Part shown: in pieces, positions 7,680 through 15,509 of the stretch
Layout: every line of letters starts with the position of its first letter
Numbering within the stretch: position 1 is the stretch's first letter
NCBI GenBank assembly: GCA_035549175.1
Contig: DASZRL010000002.1
Coordinates: 1 to 32,421, forward strand
Direction: 5' to 3'
Length of the DNA: 32,421 nucleotides
DNA from: DASTSN01 sp035549175
Lineage (GTDB): Bacteria; Bacteroidota; Bacteroidia; Chitinophagales; Chitinophagaceae
Made by a program: the position numbers and the translations under genes
The notes under the pieces: generated by a model
What the model was told of the DNA's origin: nothing
Databases searched by the model: none
What the model saw: the letters and a program-made list of their open reading frames with translations, nothing else

Positions 7680-7687
7680 TATCTTTG
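7680..7687 (+). promoter_or_regulatory. Promoter -7 box (TATCTTTG) of the TPR gene
   Basis: TATCTTTG is an exact TAnnTTTG match and lies 20 bp before the ATG at 7707. It shows that the long frame open upstream of 7707 is not the gene start. Confidence 0.65.
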
Positions 7688-7706
7688 CAGTCCCCAAACC
7701 GAGTTT

Positions 7707-8357
7707 ATGAAATTTTACAACCTCGTTATAAAATACCGGCTGCAGATCGGGCTGCTATTGCTGGCCCTTGGCGGCATAACCAACTATTTTTCAGGTTTCT
7801 GGCCCGCTTTTACCCTTTACCTGGTCGGCGTGGTGCTGGTGGCGGGCCACTTCTTTTTCGGCCCCCTTCGGCTGATCCAGGAGCACCTGGAAAGCGGCGA
7901 TCTTGAGGCGGCCGAGAAAATCCTGGCCTCCATTAAATTCCCCGGCCTCTTGTATAAGCCGATCCGTTCGGTCTATTATACCCTGAAAGGTAATATCGCG
8001 ATGATGAAGCAGGACTTTGAGGGTGCGGAGAAAATGATGAAAAAGGGCCTGGACCTGGGAATGCCCATGAAGGAGGCCGAGGGAGCCAGCCTGCTGCAGA
8101 TGGGCATGCTGTCCATGCAGAAGAACGATCTCAAACAAGCCGAAAACTACATCCGTTCCGCCCTTCGCAAGGGCCTGCCCGACAAGGAAAACCAGGCAGC
8201 CGCCTACCTCCAGATGTGCAGTATCATGATGAACAAGCGGGAGTTCCGGGCCGCAAAGGACTTTTTCCGCAAGGCCAAGGCTCTCAAGCCGACCACCCCG
8301 CAGATCGTAGACCAGATCAAACAGATCGAAAAATATATTTCCCGGATGCCGGGGTAA
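7707..8357 (+). CDS. Membrane protein with TPR repeats
   Basis: The 216-residue protein has two predicted membrane helices (about residues 12-27 and 31-52), then a soluble helical part of about five TPR-like units. Examples are LESGDLEAAEKILA, MKQDFEGAEKMMKKGLDL, QKNDLKQAENYIRSALRKG and NKREFRAAKDFFRKAKAL. TPR arrays bind partner proteins, so this looks like an inner-membrane scaffold. I do not recognise a specific function. The start at 7707 is fixed by the TAnnTTTG box just before it. It converges on the SRPBCC gene with only 6 bp between the stops. A small hairpin CCGGG-GTAA-CCCGG (8349-8362) has the stop codon in its loop. Confidence 0.85.
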   Translation: MKFYNLVIKYRLQIGLLLLALGGITNYFSGFWPAFTLYLVGVVLVAGHFFFGPLRLIQEHLESGDLEAAEKILASIKFPGLLYKPIRSVYYTLKGNIAMMKQDFEGAEKMMKKGLDLGMPMKEAEGASLLQMGMLSMQKNDLKQAENYIRSALRKGLPDKENQAAAYLQMCSIMMNKREFRAAKDFFRKAKALKPTTPQIVDQIKQIEKYISRMPG

Positions 8358-8363
8358 CCCGGT

Positions 8364-8849
8364 TCAGGAGCCGGCGGTATCCGCTGGCCATTTCCCGAAT
8401 AACTCCTCCACCTGCCGGAACCGGTAGTCGAAGATCTGCGCCAGCCGTTTTCGCACTACCAGGACGTTGGCCAGGTCGCCCAGCCACCAAAGGGGATTGC
8501 TGTAATGCACGATATCGGTCATTTCCACCCCGCCGGGGATCTCCCGGAAGTGGTGCTGGTGGTGCCAGAACCGGTAGGGCCCGAACCGCTGTTCATCCAC
8601 AAAAAACCGATGCGGCTCCACATGGGTGATCTCGGTCATCCAGTAGACCGGAATGCCCAGGAGGGGTTTCACGGTATATTCAATGATCTGCCCCGGATAC
8701 ATCCGGTCCCCGTGATGGGCCGAGATTACCTTAAAGTCCATGTCCTTGGGCGTCAACTGCTGGAGATTTGCCGGGCTGGAAAAAAAATCCCAGGCCTTTT
8801 CCAGGGATACCGGGATGCGTTGCACCGTCCGCAGGGAATATACTGCCAT
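8364..8849 (-). CDS. SRPBCC-family (START/Bet v1-like) ligand-binding protein
   Basis: The 161-residue cytoplasmic protein has the layout of the SRPBCC helix-grip fold. It begins with a strand, SLRTVQRIPVSLEKAWDFFSSP, then LQQLTPKDMDFKVI, a run of strands (QIIEYTVKPLLGIPVYWMTEIT, HRFFVDEQRFGPYRFWHHQHHF), and a long C-terminal helix, RLAQIFDYRFRQVEELF. This subgroup is often annotated as a cell-division-inhibitor-like or ligand-binding protein, but no reaction is known to me. The ATG at 8849 is preferred over a TTG nine bases upstream. It is divergent from the helicase gene and shares a 70-bp promoter region with it. Confidence 0.82.
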   Translation of the reverse strand: MAVYSLRTVQRIPVSLEKAWDFFSSPANLQQLTPKDMDFKVISAHHGDRMYPGQIIEYTVKPLLGIPVYWMTEITHVEPHRFFVDEQRFGPYRFWHHQHHFREIPGGVEMTDIVHYSNPLWWLGDLANVLVVRKRLAQIFDYRFRQVEELFGKWPADTAGS

Positions 8850-8919
8850 AAATCGCAATTGCTGTTTTTGTGATACCTTGTCCTTACAACTAACCAGGTC
8901 CTAAAAAGTTCAATCAACC

Positions 8920-11900
8920 ATGTCTGTAAATAAGCAGCGGCTGGAACAGAAATTCGCCGAAGAATACCAGCGGCTTAATGAAAAGCAGCGGATGGCCGTG
9001 GATGCCATCGAGGGCCCCGTCATGGTGATCGCCGGCCCCGGGACGGGCAAAACCCAGATCCTGGCCAGCCGCATCGGCAAGATCCTGCTGGAAACCGATG
9101 CCCTCCCCGAAAATATCCTCTGCCTGACCTATACCGATGCGGGCGTGATGGCCATGCGCCGGCGGCTCCTGCAGTTCATCGGGCCGGATGCCTACAAGGT
9201 GAATATATCCACCTTTCATGCCTTCTGCAATGACGTGATCCAGGAAAACCTGCCGGTATTTGAAAAAACGGCCCTGGATCCTATTTCCGACCTGGAAAAA
9301 ATCCAGCTGTTCAAGGAACTGATCGACAGCCTTCCCAAAAACCATCCCCTGAAACGCTACCGCGGCGATGTGTACTACGAAGTAAATAACCTGCGGGACC
9401 TGTTCAGCACCATGAAGCGGGAAGGATGGACCCCGGATTACATCAGGGAGAAGGTAAAAGCCTACCTGGAAGATCTTCCCCTCCGCGAGGAGTTCCGGTA
9501 CAAGCGTAAATACAAACAGTACAACGCGGGGGACCTGAAGGAAGACCGCCTCGAGGAGGAGCGGGAGAAAATGACCCGGCTGCTGGCGGCCGTGGACGAA
9601 TTTGACCGGTTCCAGGAGCTCATGCGGCGCCGCAACCGCTATGATTTTGACGACATGATCAACTGGGTGATCCAGGCTTTCCGGCAGAACAGGAACCTGC
9701 TGGCCGGCTACCAGGAGCGCTTCCAGTATATCCTGGTGGACGAATACCAGGATACCAGCGGTACCCAGAACCGGCTGGTGGAGCTGCTCATCAGCTACTG
9801 GGACCGCCCCAATGTCTTCGTGGTGGGCGATGATGACCAGAGCATCTACCGCTTCCAGGGCGCCAATGTCGAAAACATGCTCCAGTTCGCCGACAGCTAC
9901 AAAAAGGACCTGCTCACCGTGGTGCTCACCCACAACTACCGTTCCACTCAGCCCATCCTGGATGTTTCCCGTACGCTCATCAACCGCAATGCGGAACGCC
10001 TGGTCAAGAAACTCGATGGCCTGAGCAAGGACCTGGTGGCTAGCAACGAAAACATCCGACACCTCACCCACCCACCACGTATCCGCGAATATGACACCCA
10101 GCGCCAGGAAATGATCGGCATCACCCTGGACGTGGAACGGCTGCTTGCCGCCGGCACGGATCCCGGGGATATCGGGATCATCTACAAGGAAAACAAATAC
10201 GGGGAAGAACTCGCCCAGTACTTCAAGCTACGCAAGATCCCCTATTACAGCAAACGCAGCCTGAACCTGCTGGAGCAGCCGCTCGTGCGGCAGGTGGTCC
10301 TGCTGCTGCGTTACCTGGCCGCCGAGCACGACACCCCCTACGGAGGGGACGAACTGCTCTTCGAGCTGCTGCACCTGCGGATCTTCGGTATCGCCCCGGC
10401 CGAGATCGCACGGCTGAGCATCGAGGTGGCCGACCGGCAGTTCGGGGAGAACAAGACCTCACTGCGCGGCCTGCTCTATGAGAAAGCCGTCGCTGTGCCG
10501 CGCGACCTGTTTTCCCAGGGACTGCCGGATCCCCTGAAGCAGGCCAGCCGCCTCCTGGAAAAGCTGATCGGCGATGTACCCAACCTCACCCTCCAGCAGC
10601 TCTTCGAAAACGTGGTGCGCGAGAGCGGCCTGCTCAGCCAGGTCATACAGAGCCCCGACAAGCTCTGGGAGATGCAGGTACTTACGGGCCTGTTTGATTT
10701 CCTCAAAGAGGAGACACACCGCCGGCCGCTGATGACCCTGGCCGAGCTGGTCGGCCTGGTGGATTTGATGGAACAGGAAGGCATCGCACTGCCCCTGGCC
10801 CAGGTCACCGGCAATGAAAAAGGGGTCAACCTGCTGACGGCCCACGGATCCAAGGGCCTGGAGTTTACCTACGTGTATTTCGCAGGCTGCAACGCCGGTT
10901 ACTGGGAAAAGAAGCGCAAACCGGCCGGAGGTTACAAGCTGCCGGACACCATGTTTACTTCCACCGGACCCCAGCCCGCCCAGGGCCATGACGAAGAGGA
11001 ACTGCGGCGCCTGTTCTACGTGGCCCTTACCCGGGCCGAACAGCACCTGCAGATCTCCTACAGCCGGTTCCGCAACGACGGAAAGGAACTGGAGCCGTCC
11101 CTGTTCGTCGTGGAGATCACCGATCAGCAGGAACTGCCTTGCGAGCGCGTGATCCTGAGTGAGGAGACGATCGCCTCCTTCCAGGCCCTGTCCTTCGGAC
11201 TGGCCCAGGCTCCCGAGATCGGGCCGCTGGAGCGGGCGTTTATGGAACGTCTCCTGGAGCGGTTCGTCATGAACGTGACGGCCCTGAATAACTACCTCAG
11301 GTGCCCCCTGGAGTTCTACTACCGCAACCTGGTGCGGATCCCCTCCCCCAAGAACGAAGCCACCGAATTCGGTTCGGCCGTGCACTATGCCCTGGAACAA
11401 CTGTTTCGCCGGATGCAGGAGGATGGCCGGGAAATCTTCCCCGCCCGCGAGGTCTTCCTGTCGGATTTCGACTGGTACATGCACCGCCACCGGGAGAGTT
11501 TTACCCGCGAACAGTTCGAACGGCGCCTGGAATACGGCCATGAGGTCCTGACCAACTATTACGATAACCGCATCGATTCGTTTAACCGGATCGTCGCCAT
11601 CGAGCGTACGATCCGGGGCGTGGTGGTACGCGGTGTACCCCTGAAAGGCAAACTGGACAAGCTGGAGTTTGACGGAAAAAACGTGAATGTCGTGGATTAC
11701 AAGACCGGGGATCCCGACAAGGCCCGCGACAAACTCCGCCCCCCCGGCGATAAGAACCCGGACGGCGGGGACTACTGGCGCCAGGCCGTATTCTACAAGA
11801 TCCTGGTGGACCATTACCAGGAAAAGAACTGGAAGGCACTGAGCACCGAGTTTGACTTCGTGGAGCCGGACAGGAAAAAAACGTACCGGAAGGAAAAACT

Positions 11901-12090
11901 GGTCATCACGCCGGCCGACATCGAAACCGTCCTGCAGCAGATCACCCGGGTCTGGCAGCGGATCCAGGACCATGACTTCTACACCGGCTGCGGGCGCGAG
12001 GACTGTCACTGGTGCCAGTTCGTCAAGACCAACAACCTGGCCGTGGCCCTGCATGACATCGAGGAGGAGGAGCCGGAGCAGGCAGGCTGA
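8920..12090 (+). CDS. UvrD/PcrA-type helicase fused to Fe-S PD-(D/E)XK nuclease
   Basis: The 1056-residue DNA repair or recombination enzyme joins an SF1A 3'-5' helicase to a RecB/AddB-type nuclease in one chain. Helicase motifs: Q motif LNEKQ (19-23), Walker A GPGTGKT (39-45), Walker B VDEYQDT (Asp274, Glu275), motif III GDDDQSIYRFQGA (303 on), motif IV THNYRS, motif V TAHGSKGLEF, motif VI FYVALTRAEQ. The nuclease covers about 785-1040, with Asp913 (GKLDKLEF) and Asp926-x-Lys928 (VVDYKTG). Four cysteines, Cys795 (LRCPLEFYY), Cys1024, Cys1029 and Cys1032 (GCGREDCHWC), match the AddB-type arrangement that staples the domain with a 4Fe-4S cluster, though the spacing C-x4-C-x2-C is not the usual C-x2-C-x5-C. 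No second subunit gene adjoins it. A weak promoter (TACCTTGT) lies at 8874-8881. RecBCD/AddAB-like end processing is inferred. Confidence 0.92.
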   Translation: MSVNKQRLEQKFAEEYQRLNEKQRMAVDAIEGPVMVIAGPGTGKTQILASRIGKILLETDALPENILCLTYTDAGVMAMRRRLLQFIGPDAYKVNISTFHAFCNDVIQENLPVFEKTALDPISDLEKIQLFKELIDSLPKNHPLKRYRGDVYYEVNNLRDLFSTMKREGWTPDYIREKVKAYLEDLPLREEFRYKRKYKQYNAGDLKEDRLEEEREKMTRLLAAVDEFDRFQELMRRRNRYDFDDMINWVIQAFRQNRNLLAGYQERFQYILVDEYQDTSGTQNRLVELLISYWDRPNVFVVGDDDQSIYRFQGANVENMLQFADSYKKDLLTVVLTHNYRSTQPILDVSRTLINRNAERLVKKLDGLSKDLVASNENIRHLTHPPRIREYDTQRQEMIGITLDVERLLAAGTDPGDIGIIYKENKYGEELAQYFKLRKIPYYSKRSLNLLEQPLVRQVVLLLRYLAAEHDTPYGGDELLFELLHLRIFGIAPAEIARLSIEVADRQFGENKTSLRGLLYEKAVAVPRDLFSQGLPDPLKQASRLLEKLIGDVPNLTLQQLFENVVRESGLLSQVIQSPDKLWEMQVLTGLFDFLKEETHRRPLMTLAELVGLVDLMEQEGIALPLAQVTGNEKGVNLLTAHGSKGLEFTYVYFAGCNAGYWEKKRKPAGGYKLPDTMFTSTGPQPAQGHDEEELRRLFYVALTRAEQHLQISYSRFRNDGKELEPSLFVVEITDQQELPCERVILSEETIASFQALSFGLAQAPEIGPLERAFMERLLERFVMNVTALNNYLRCPLEFYYRNLVRIPSPKNEATEFGSAVHYALEQLFRRMQEDGREIFPAREVFLSDFDWYMHRHRESFTREQFERRLEYGHEVLTNYYDNRIDSFNRIVAIERTIRGVVVRGVPLKGKLDKLEFDGKNVNVVDYKTGDPDKARDKLRPPGDKNPDGGDYWRQAVFYKILVDHYQEKNWKALSTEFDFVEPDRKKTYRKEKLVITPADIETVLQQITRVWQRIQDHDFYTGCGREDCHWCQFVKTNNLAVALHDIEEEEPEQAG

Positions 12091-12131
12091 TATTTACCGG
12101 ATTTTTAGCAGTCGGTTTGGCCCATCCGGCT

Positions 12132-12139
12132 TATGTTTG
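12132..12139 (+). promoter_or_regulatory. Promoter -7 box (TATGTTTG) of the lipoprotein gene
   Basis: An exact TAnnTTTG match lies 11 bp before the ATG at 12150 and inside the longest open frame, so the gene must start downstream. It implies a very short leader, about 6 nt to the ATG at 12150 or 21 nt to the ATG at 12165. Confidence 0.55.
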
Positions 12140-12149
12140 CGTGCTGATT

Positions 12150-13589
12150 ATGTCCGCCAAAACGATGCATACCCTTGCCGGCCTGCTGGCAGGCTGCCTG
12201 CTGGCCCTGCCGGTCCTGCTGGTGCCGGCCGGCTGCGCCAACATTATCCCCCCCGCGGGCGGACCGCGCGATTCCCTGCCACCCGTGCTGGTCAAGGCCT
12301 CCCCGGCGGATTCCCTGAAAAATTTCAAGGCAAACCGGATCACCCTCAGTTTCGATGAGTACGTCGACATCCAGAATCTCCAGGACAACCTGATCGTCTC
12401 CCCTGTTCCCAAGACACAGCCGGCCGTGGACCACAAGCTCAACACCATTACCATCCGGCTGCGGGATTCCCTGGAACCCAATACGACCTACACGCTGAAT
12501 TTCGGCCAGGCCATCAAGGATATCAACGAGGGCAATGTCCTGAAGAATTTTACCTATATGTTCAGTACAGGTGCCCGATTCGATTCCCTGCAACTGCGCG
12601 GGCGCGTCATCCTGGCCCAGACCGGCGAAGCCGACAGCACGCTGCTTGTGCTGCTGCACCGCAGGGGGGATGATTCAGCCATCATCAAGGAAAAGCCCCG
12701 GTACGTGGCCCGGCTGGACAACCAGGGCAACTTCCTGTTCCGCAACCTGCCGGCGGACACCTTTTACCTCTACGCCCTGAAGGACGAAAGCGGCAGCTAC
12801 CGGTTCAGCGGGCGGGACCAGCTGTTTGCCTTCGCGGACAAGGCCCTCAAGGTGGATGGCACCGATACCTCGACTCACCTGCTGTACGCCTTTGCGGACA
12901 ACGAGGGCGTCTCCCCGGCCGGCCCCCGGGCCGCCAAGCCGGCAGCCCCCCCCAAGGAAAAGCGCCTGGTGATCAAAACCAACCTGGACGGCAACCGCCA
13001 GGACCTCCTGGGGAACCTGGTCCTCAGCGTGGAGCAGCCCCTGCGGGGCCTGGACAGCTCCCGCATCCATTTCAGCAGCGATTCCAGTTTCCAGCCGGTT
13101 TCCGGTTACCGATGGATCAGGGACAGCACCTCCACCCAGCTCACGCTGCTGTATCCCTGGAAGGAAAATACCCTGTACAACCTGGTGATCGACAAGGATT
13201 TTGCGGAGGATACGCTGGGCCGCAAGCTCCTGAAGGCCGATACGATCCGGTTTACCACCAAGCAGCGGGCGGATTACGGGCTCGTGCGCATCACGTTCCG
13301 CAACCTGGATCTGGCCAGCCACCCCGTCCTCCAGTTCATCCAGCATAACAACGTAGTGGATTCCTTTGCCCTGGCCGGTAACAGCTTTTCCCGGGAGCTC
13401 TTCCCTCCGGGGGACTATGAACTGCGGATCCTTTTTGACCGCAACCAGAATGGCCGGTGGGACCCGGGCCATTTCTTCGGCAGGCGCGAACAGCCGGAAC
13501 TGGCCAGGCCGGTGCCCAACGGCCGGATCAATATCAAGCCCAATTGGGAAAACGAGTTTGAGCGGGAGGCGCCCCCGCCGGCCCCCTGA
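12150..13589 (+). CDS. Ig-like (Big_5) domain lipoprotein
   Basis: The 479-residue envelope lipoprotein has a hydrophobic signal ending in the lipobox VPAGC (Cys29 from the ATG at 12150). The sequence after it, ANIIPPAGGPRDSLPPVLV, is a highly typical opening for a conserved Bacteroidota family. Next comes a Big_5 Ig-like domain (about residues 45-140: ITLSFDEYVDIQNL to TYTLNFGQAIKDIN). A middle carboxypeptidase-regulatory-like region (QGNFLFRNLPADTFYLYAL) and a C-terminal strand-rich part (PGDYELRILFDRNQNGRWDPG) follow. The function is unknown; it is probably a structural or surface protein. ATG 12165 is an equally plausible start. It lies between the helicase gene and recR on the same strand, each with its own promoter. 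Confidence 0.85.
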   Translation: MSAKTMHTLAGLLAGCLLALPVLLVPAGCANIIPPAGGPRDSLPPVLVKASPADSLKNFKANRITLSFDEYVDIQNLQDNLIVSPVPKTQPAVDHKLNTITIRLRDSLEPNTTYTLNFGQAIKDINEGNVLKNFTYMFSTGARFDSLQLRGRVILAQTGEADSTLLVLLHRRGDDSAIIKEKPRYVARLDNQGNFLFRNLPADTFYLYALKDESGSYRFSGRDQLFAFADKALKVDGTDTSTHLLYAFADNEGVSPAGPRAAKPAAPPKEKRLVIKTNLDGNRQDLLGNLVLSVEQPLRGLDSSRIHFSSDSSFQPVSGYRWIRDSTSTQLTLLYPWKENTLYNLVIDKDFAEDTLGRKLLKADTIRFTTKQRADYGLVRITFRNLDLASHPVLQFIQHNNVVDSFALAGNSFSRELFPPGDYELRILFDRNQNGRWDPGHFFGRREQPELARPVPNGRINIKPNWENEFEREAPPPAP

Positions 13590-13598
13590 CAGGCGTAC

Positions 13599-13629
13599 TT
13601 GGGGCGTGCTACGCCGGGGCGTATCTTTG
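13599..13629 (+). promoter_or_regulatory. recR promoter (TTG, 20 bp, TATCTTTG)
   Basis: TTG at 13599-13601 and TATCTTTG at 13622-13629 form a complete -33/-7 pair. The -7 box ends only 4 bp before the recR ATG, so the transcript should start at or within a few bases of the start codon. Confidence 0.65.
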
Positions 13630-13633
13630 TCTG

Positions 13634-14254
13634 ATGCAATTCTCCTCTGCCCTGCTGGAAAATGCCGTCAATGAATTTGCCCGCCTGCCGGGCATCGGCA
13701 AAAAAACGGCCCTGCGCCTGGTGCTGCACCTGCTGCGCCAGTCCAACCAGGACGTGCAGCAGTTCACGGAGGTGATCCGCAAGATGCGCAGCGAAATCAA
13801 ATTCTGCCAGCGCTGCTTCAATGTGGCCGACGGAGATATCTGTTCCATCTGCGCCAACAGCATGCGCCGCCAGGAACTCATCTGCGTGGTGGAGAGCATC
13901 CGCGATGTCATCGCGATCGAAAGCACCCAGCAGTTCAACGGAACCTACCATGTCCTGGGCGGCGTGATTTCCCCGCTGGACGGGATCGGTCCCGACCAGC
14001 TGAACATCGAGTCCCTGGTCCACCGCGTCCAGAAGGAACAGACCGGGGAAATCATCTTCGCCCTCAATCCCACCATCCAGGGCGATACGACCATCTATTA
14101 TATCCAGAAGAAACTTCAGCCCCTCACCGTACGCATCACCACGATCGCCCGCGGCATTGCCTTCGGCGGCGAACTGGAATATGCCGACGAGCTGACCCTG
14201 GCGCGCAGCCTCCAAAACCGCCTGCCGGTTGAAAACTACGTATCAGGCCGCTGA
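13634..14254 (+). CDS. recR: Recombination mediator protein RecR
   Basis: The 206-residue protein acts with RecO (and RecF) to load RecA on gapped single-stranded DNA. It has the full RecR layout: an N-terminal helix-hairpin-helix (LPGIGKKTALRLVLHL, about 17-32), a four-cysteine zinc motif (CQRCFNVADGDICSIC, about 58-73), a Toprim domain (LICVVESIRDVIAIE with the acidic Glu; DGIGPDQLNIESL), and the C-terminal GIAFGGELEYADELTLARSL Walker-like segment. Length is normal. The ATG at 13634 follows the -7 box almost directly, so translation may be nearly leaderless. Confidence 0.97.
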   Translation: MQFSSALLENAVNEFARLPGIGKKTALRLVLHLLRQSNQDVQQFTEVIRKMRSEIKFCQRCFNVADGDICSICANSMRRQELICVVESIRDVIAIESTQQFNGTYHVLGGVISPLDGIGPDQLNIESLVHRVQKEQTGEIIFALNPTIQGDTTIYYIQKKLQPLTVRITTIARGIAFGGELEYADELTLARSLQNRLPVENYVSGR

Positions 14255-14286
14255 TTTGATGGTCTGGCGATTATCCGTTACCTTTG
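14255..14286 (+). promoter_or_regulatory. metH operon promoter (TTTG, 20 bp, TACCTTTG)
   Basis: TTTG at 14255-14258 (overlapping the end of recR) and TACCTTTG at 14279-14286 form a strong Bacteroidota promoter. Transcription should begin near 14290, leaving a leader of about 120 nt. Confidence 0.7.
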
Positions 14287-14308
14287 CCTCCTGAACCCAG
14301 GCGGATTT

Positions 14309-14392
14309 GTTTATTGTTCGGCCTGTATTTCTTCAAAACAGAACTAATAAACATCTGAAACTCCTCCTGTCGTTTCCAGTGTTTATCAGTTC
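14309..14392 (+). promoter_or_regulatory. Candidate switching leader RNA of the metH operon
   Basis: Three segments can pair in two exclusive ways. Segment B (14338-14352, ACAGAACTAATAAAC) complements segment A upstream (14309-14326, GTTTATT-GTTC with a short bulge, then CTGT). B also complements segment C downstream (14381-14392, GTTTATCAGTTC). The B:C form extends to a hairpin at 14341-14392 with two 21-nt arms, about 17 or 18 of them paired, and a 10-nt loop. It ends 17 nt before the metH ATG. There is no T run, so translational rather than terminator control is more likely. I recognise no SAM or cobalamin riboswitch core. Confidence 0.5.
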
Positions 14393-14409
14393 CGCAACAA
14401 GCATAATGT

Positions 14410-15417
14410 ATGCGTTCGATTCAAGACCTGCTCAAGGAGCGTATCCTGGTCATTGACGGCGCCATGGGCACCATGATCCAGCGCCGCAGGCTGACGGAGG
14501 CCGATTACCGCGGCACCCGCTTCCGGGACTGGCCCCGTGACCTGAAAGGGAACAATGACCTGCTCAACCTCACCCAGCCGGGGATCATCACAGACATCCA
14601 CCGCCAGTACCTGGAGGCTGGGGCGGATATCATCGAGACCAACACCTTCAGTTCCACCGCGATCGCCCAGGCCGATTACGGCCTGCAGGACCTGGCCTAC
14701 GAACTCAATGTGGCTGCCGTGCGCTGCGCGCGCCAGGCGGTGGAGGCACTGGCCTCCCCGGATCCCCGCTTTATAGCCGGAGCCATCGGCCCCCTGAACA
14801 AGACGCTTTCCCTTTCCCCGGATGTCAACAACCCGGGTTACCGGGCCGTCACCTTCGACGAGGTGGTCGCCGCTTACTATGACCAGGTGCGCGGGCTGGT
14901 GGACGGCGGGGTGGACCTGCTGCTGATCGAAACGATCTTCGACACACTCAATGCCAAGGCCGCGGTCTTTGCGATCAAAAAATATTTCCGGGACAGCGGC
15001 CGGGCCGAGCTGCCCATCATGATCAGCGGCACCATCACCGACGCTTCGGGCCGCACCCTCAGCGGGCAGACCCTGGAGGCGTTCTACACCTCGCTGGCGC
15101 ATGCGCGCCCGCTGAGCTTCGGCCTCAACTGCGCCCTTGGCGCCCGGGAGATGCGCCCGCATATCGAGGAACTGGCGCATATTGCAGGCTGCTATACGTC
15201 CGCCTACCCCAATGCCGGCCTGCCCAACGCGATGGGCGAGTACGACGAGCAGCCGGAGGATACGGCCCATTACCTGGAAGCTTGGGCACGGGAAGGATTT
15301 GTGAATATCGTGGGGGGATGCTGCGGGACAACCCCGGACCATATCCGCCACATTGCCGGGCAGGTCAAATCGATCCGGCCGCGACCGCTGCCTGTCATGG
15401 AAAACGAACTGGCCTGA
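14410..15417 (+). CDS. metH: Methionine synthase, homocysteine-binding subunit (split MetH, N-part)
   Basis: The 335-residue cytoplasmic protein corresponds to the first module of cobalamin-dependent MetH. It binds homocysteine through zinc for methyl transfer from methylcobalamin. The zinc cysteines are visible: Cys241 (FGLNCALGAREM) and Cys304-Cys305 (GGCCGTTPDH). The opening ILVIDGAMGTMIQ and ETNTFSSTAIAQADY are standard for this barrel. In many bacteria this module is fused to the rest of MetH; here it ends on its own stop. That stop (TGA 15415-15417) overlaps the start of a 30-residue membrane peptide, and the remaining MetH modules begin 93 bp later. Confidence 0.95.
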   Translation: MRSIQDLLKERILVIDGAMGTMIQRRRLTEADYRGTRFRDWPRDLKGNNDLLNLTQPGIITDIHRQYLEAGADIIETNTFSSTAIAQADYGLQDLAYELNVAAVRCARQAVEALASPDPRFIAGAIGPLNKTLSLSPDVNNPGYRAVTFDEVVAAYYDQVRGLVDGGVDLLLIETIFDTLNAKAAVFAIKKYFRDSGRAELPIMISGTITDASGRTLSGQTLEAFYTSLAHARPLSFGLNCALGAREMRPHIEELAHIAGCYTSAYPNAGLPNAMGEYDEQPEDTAHYLEAWAREGFVNIVGGCCGTTPDHIRHIAGQVKSIRPRPLPVMENELA

Positions 15418-15509
15418 TGGATAAGTTCCTGCTGACCCTGGCCATTGCGCTGCTGATCGTAAATAATTTTTCCGACCTCCGGCGCCTGTTTACTCAAAAG
15501 AAACCATAA
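15417..15509 (+). CDS. 30-residue single-pass membrane peptide inside the metH operon
   Basis: The frame encodes MDKFLLTLAIALLIVNNF followed by SDLRRLFTQKKP. It has one hydrophobic segment (about residues 4-15) and a basic, charged tail, so it is likely to span or insert in the inner membrane with the tail inside. Its ATG overlaps the stop of the upstream metH gene (TGATG). Its TAA is followed with no gap by the ATG of the downstream metH gene, so all three should be translationally coupled. I do not recognise a family. It may be a true microprotein or simply a coupling reading frame; the hydrophobic character and tight packing favour a real gene. Confidence 0.6.
   Translation: MDKFLLTLAIALLIVNNFSDLRRLFTQKKP

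Noticed and set aside
12117..12149. TTG start at 12117 for the Ig-like lipoprotein
   Set aside because: A TAnnTTTG promoter box lies inside this extension at 12132-12139, and the extension would spoil the lipoprotein signal peptide.
14287..14409. Known SAM or cobalamin riboswitch in the metH leader
   Set aside because: I could not find the conserved cores of these classes. The leader is also too short for a typical cobalamin riboswitch plus expression platform.
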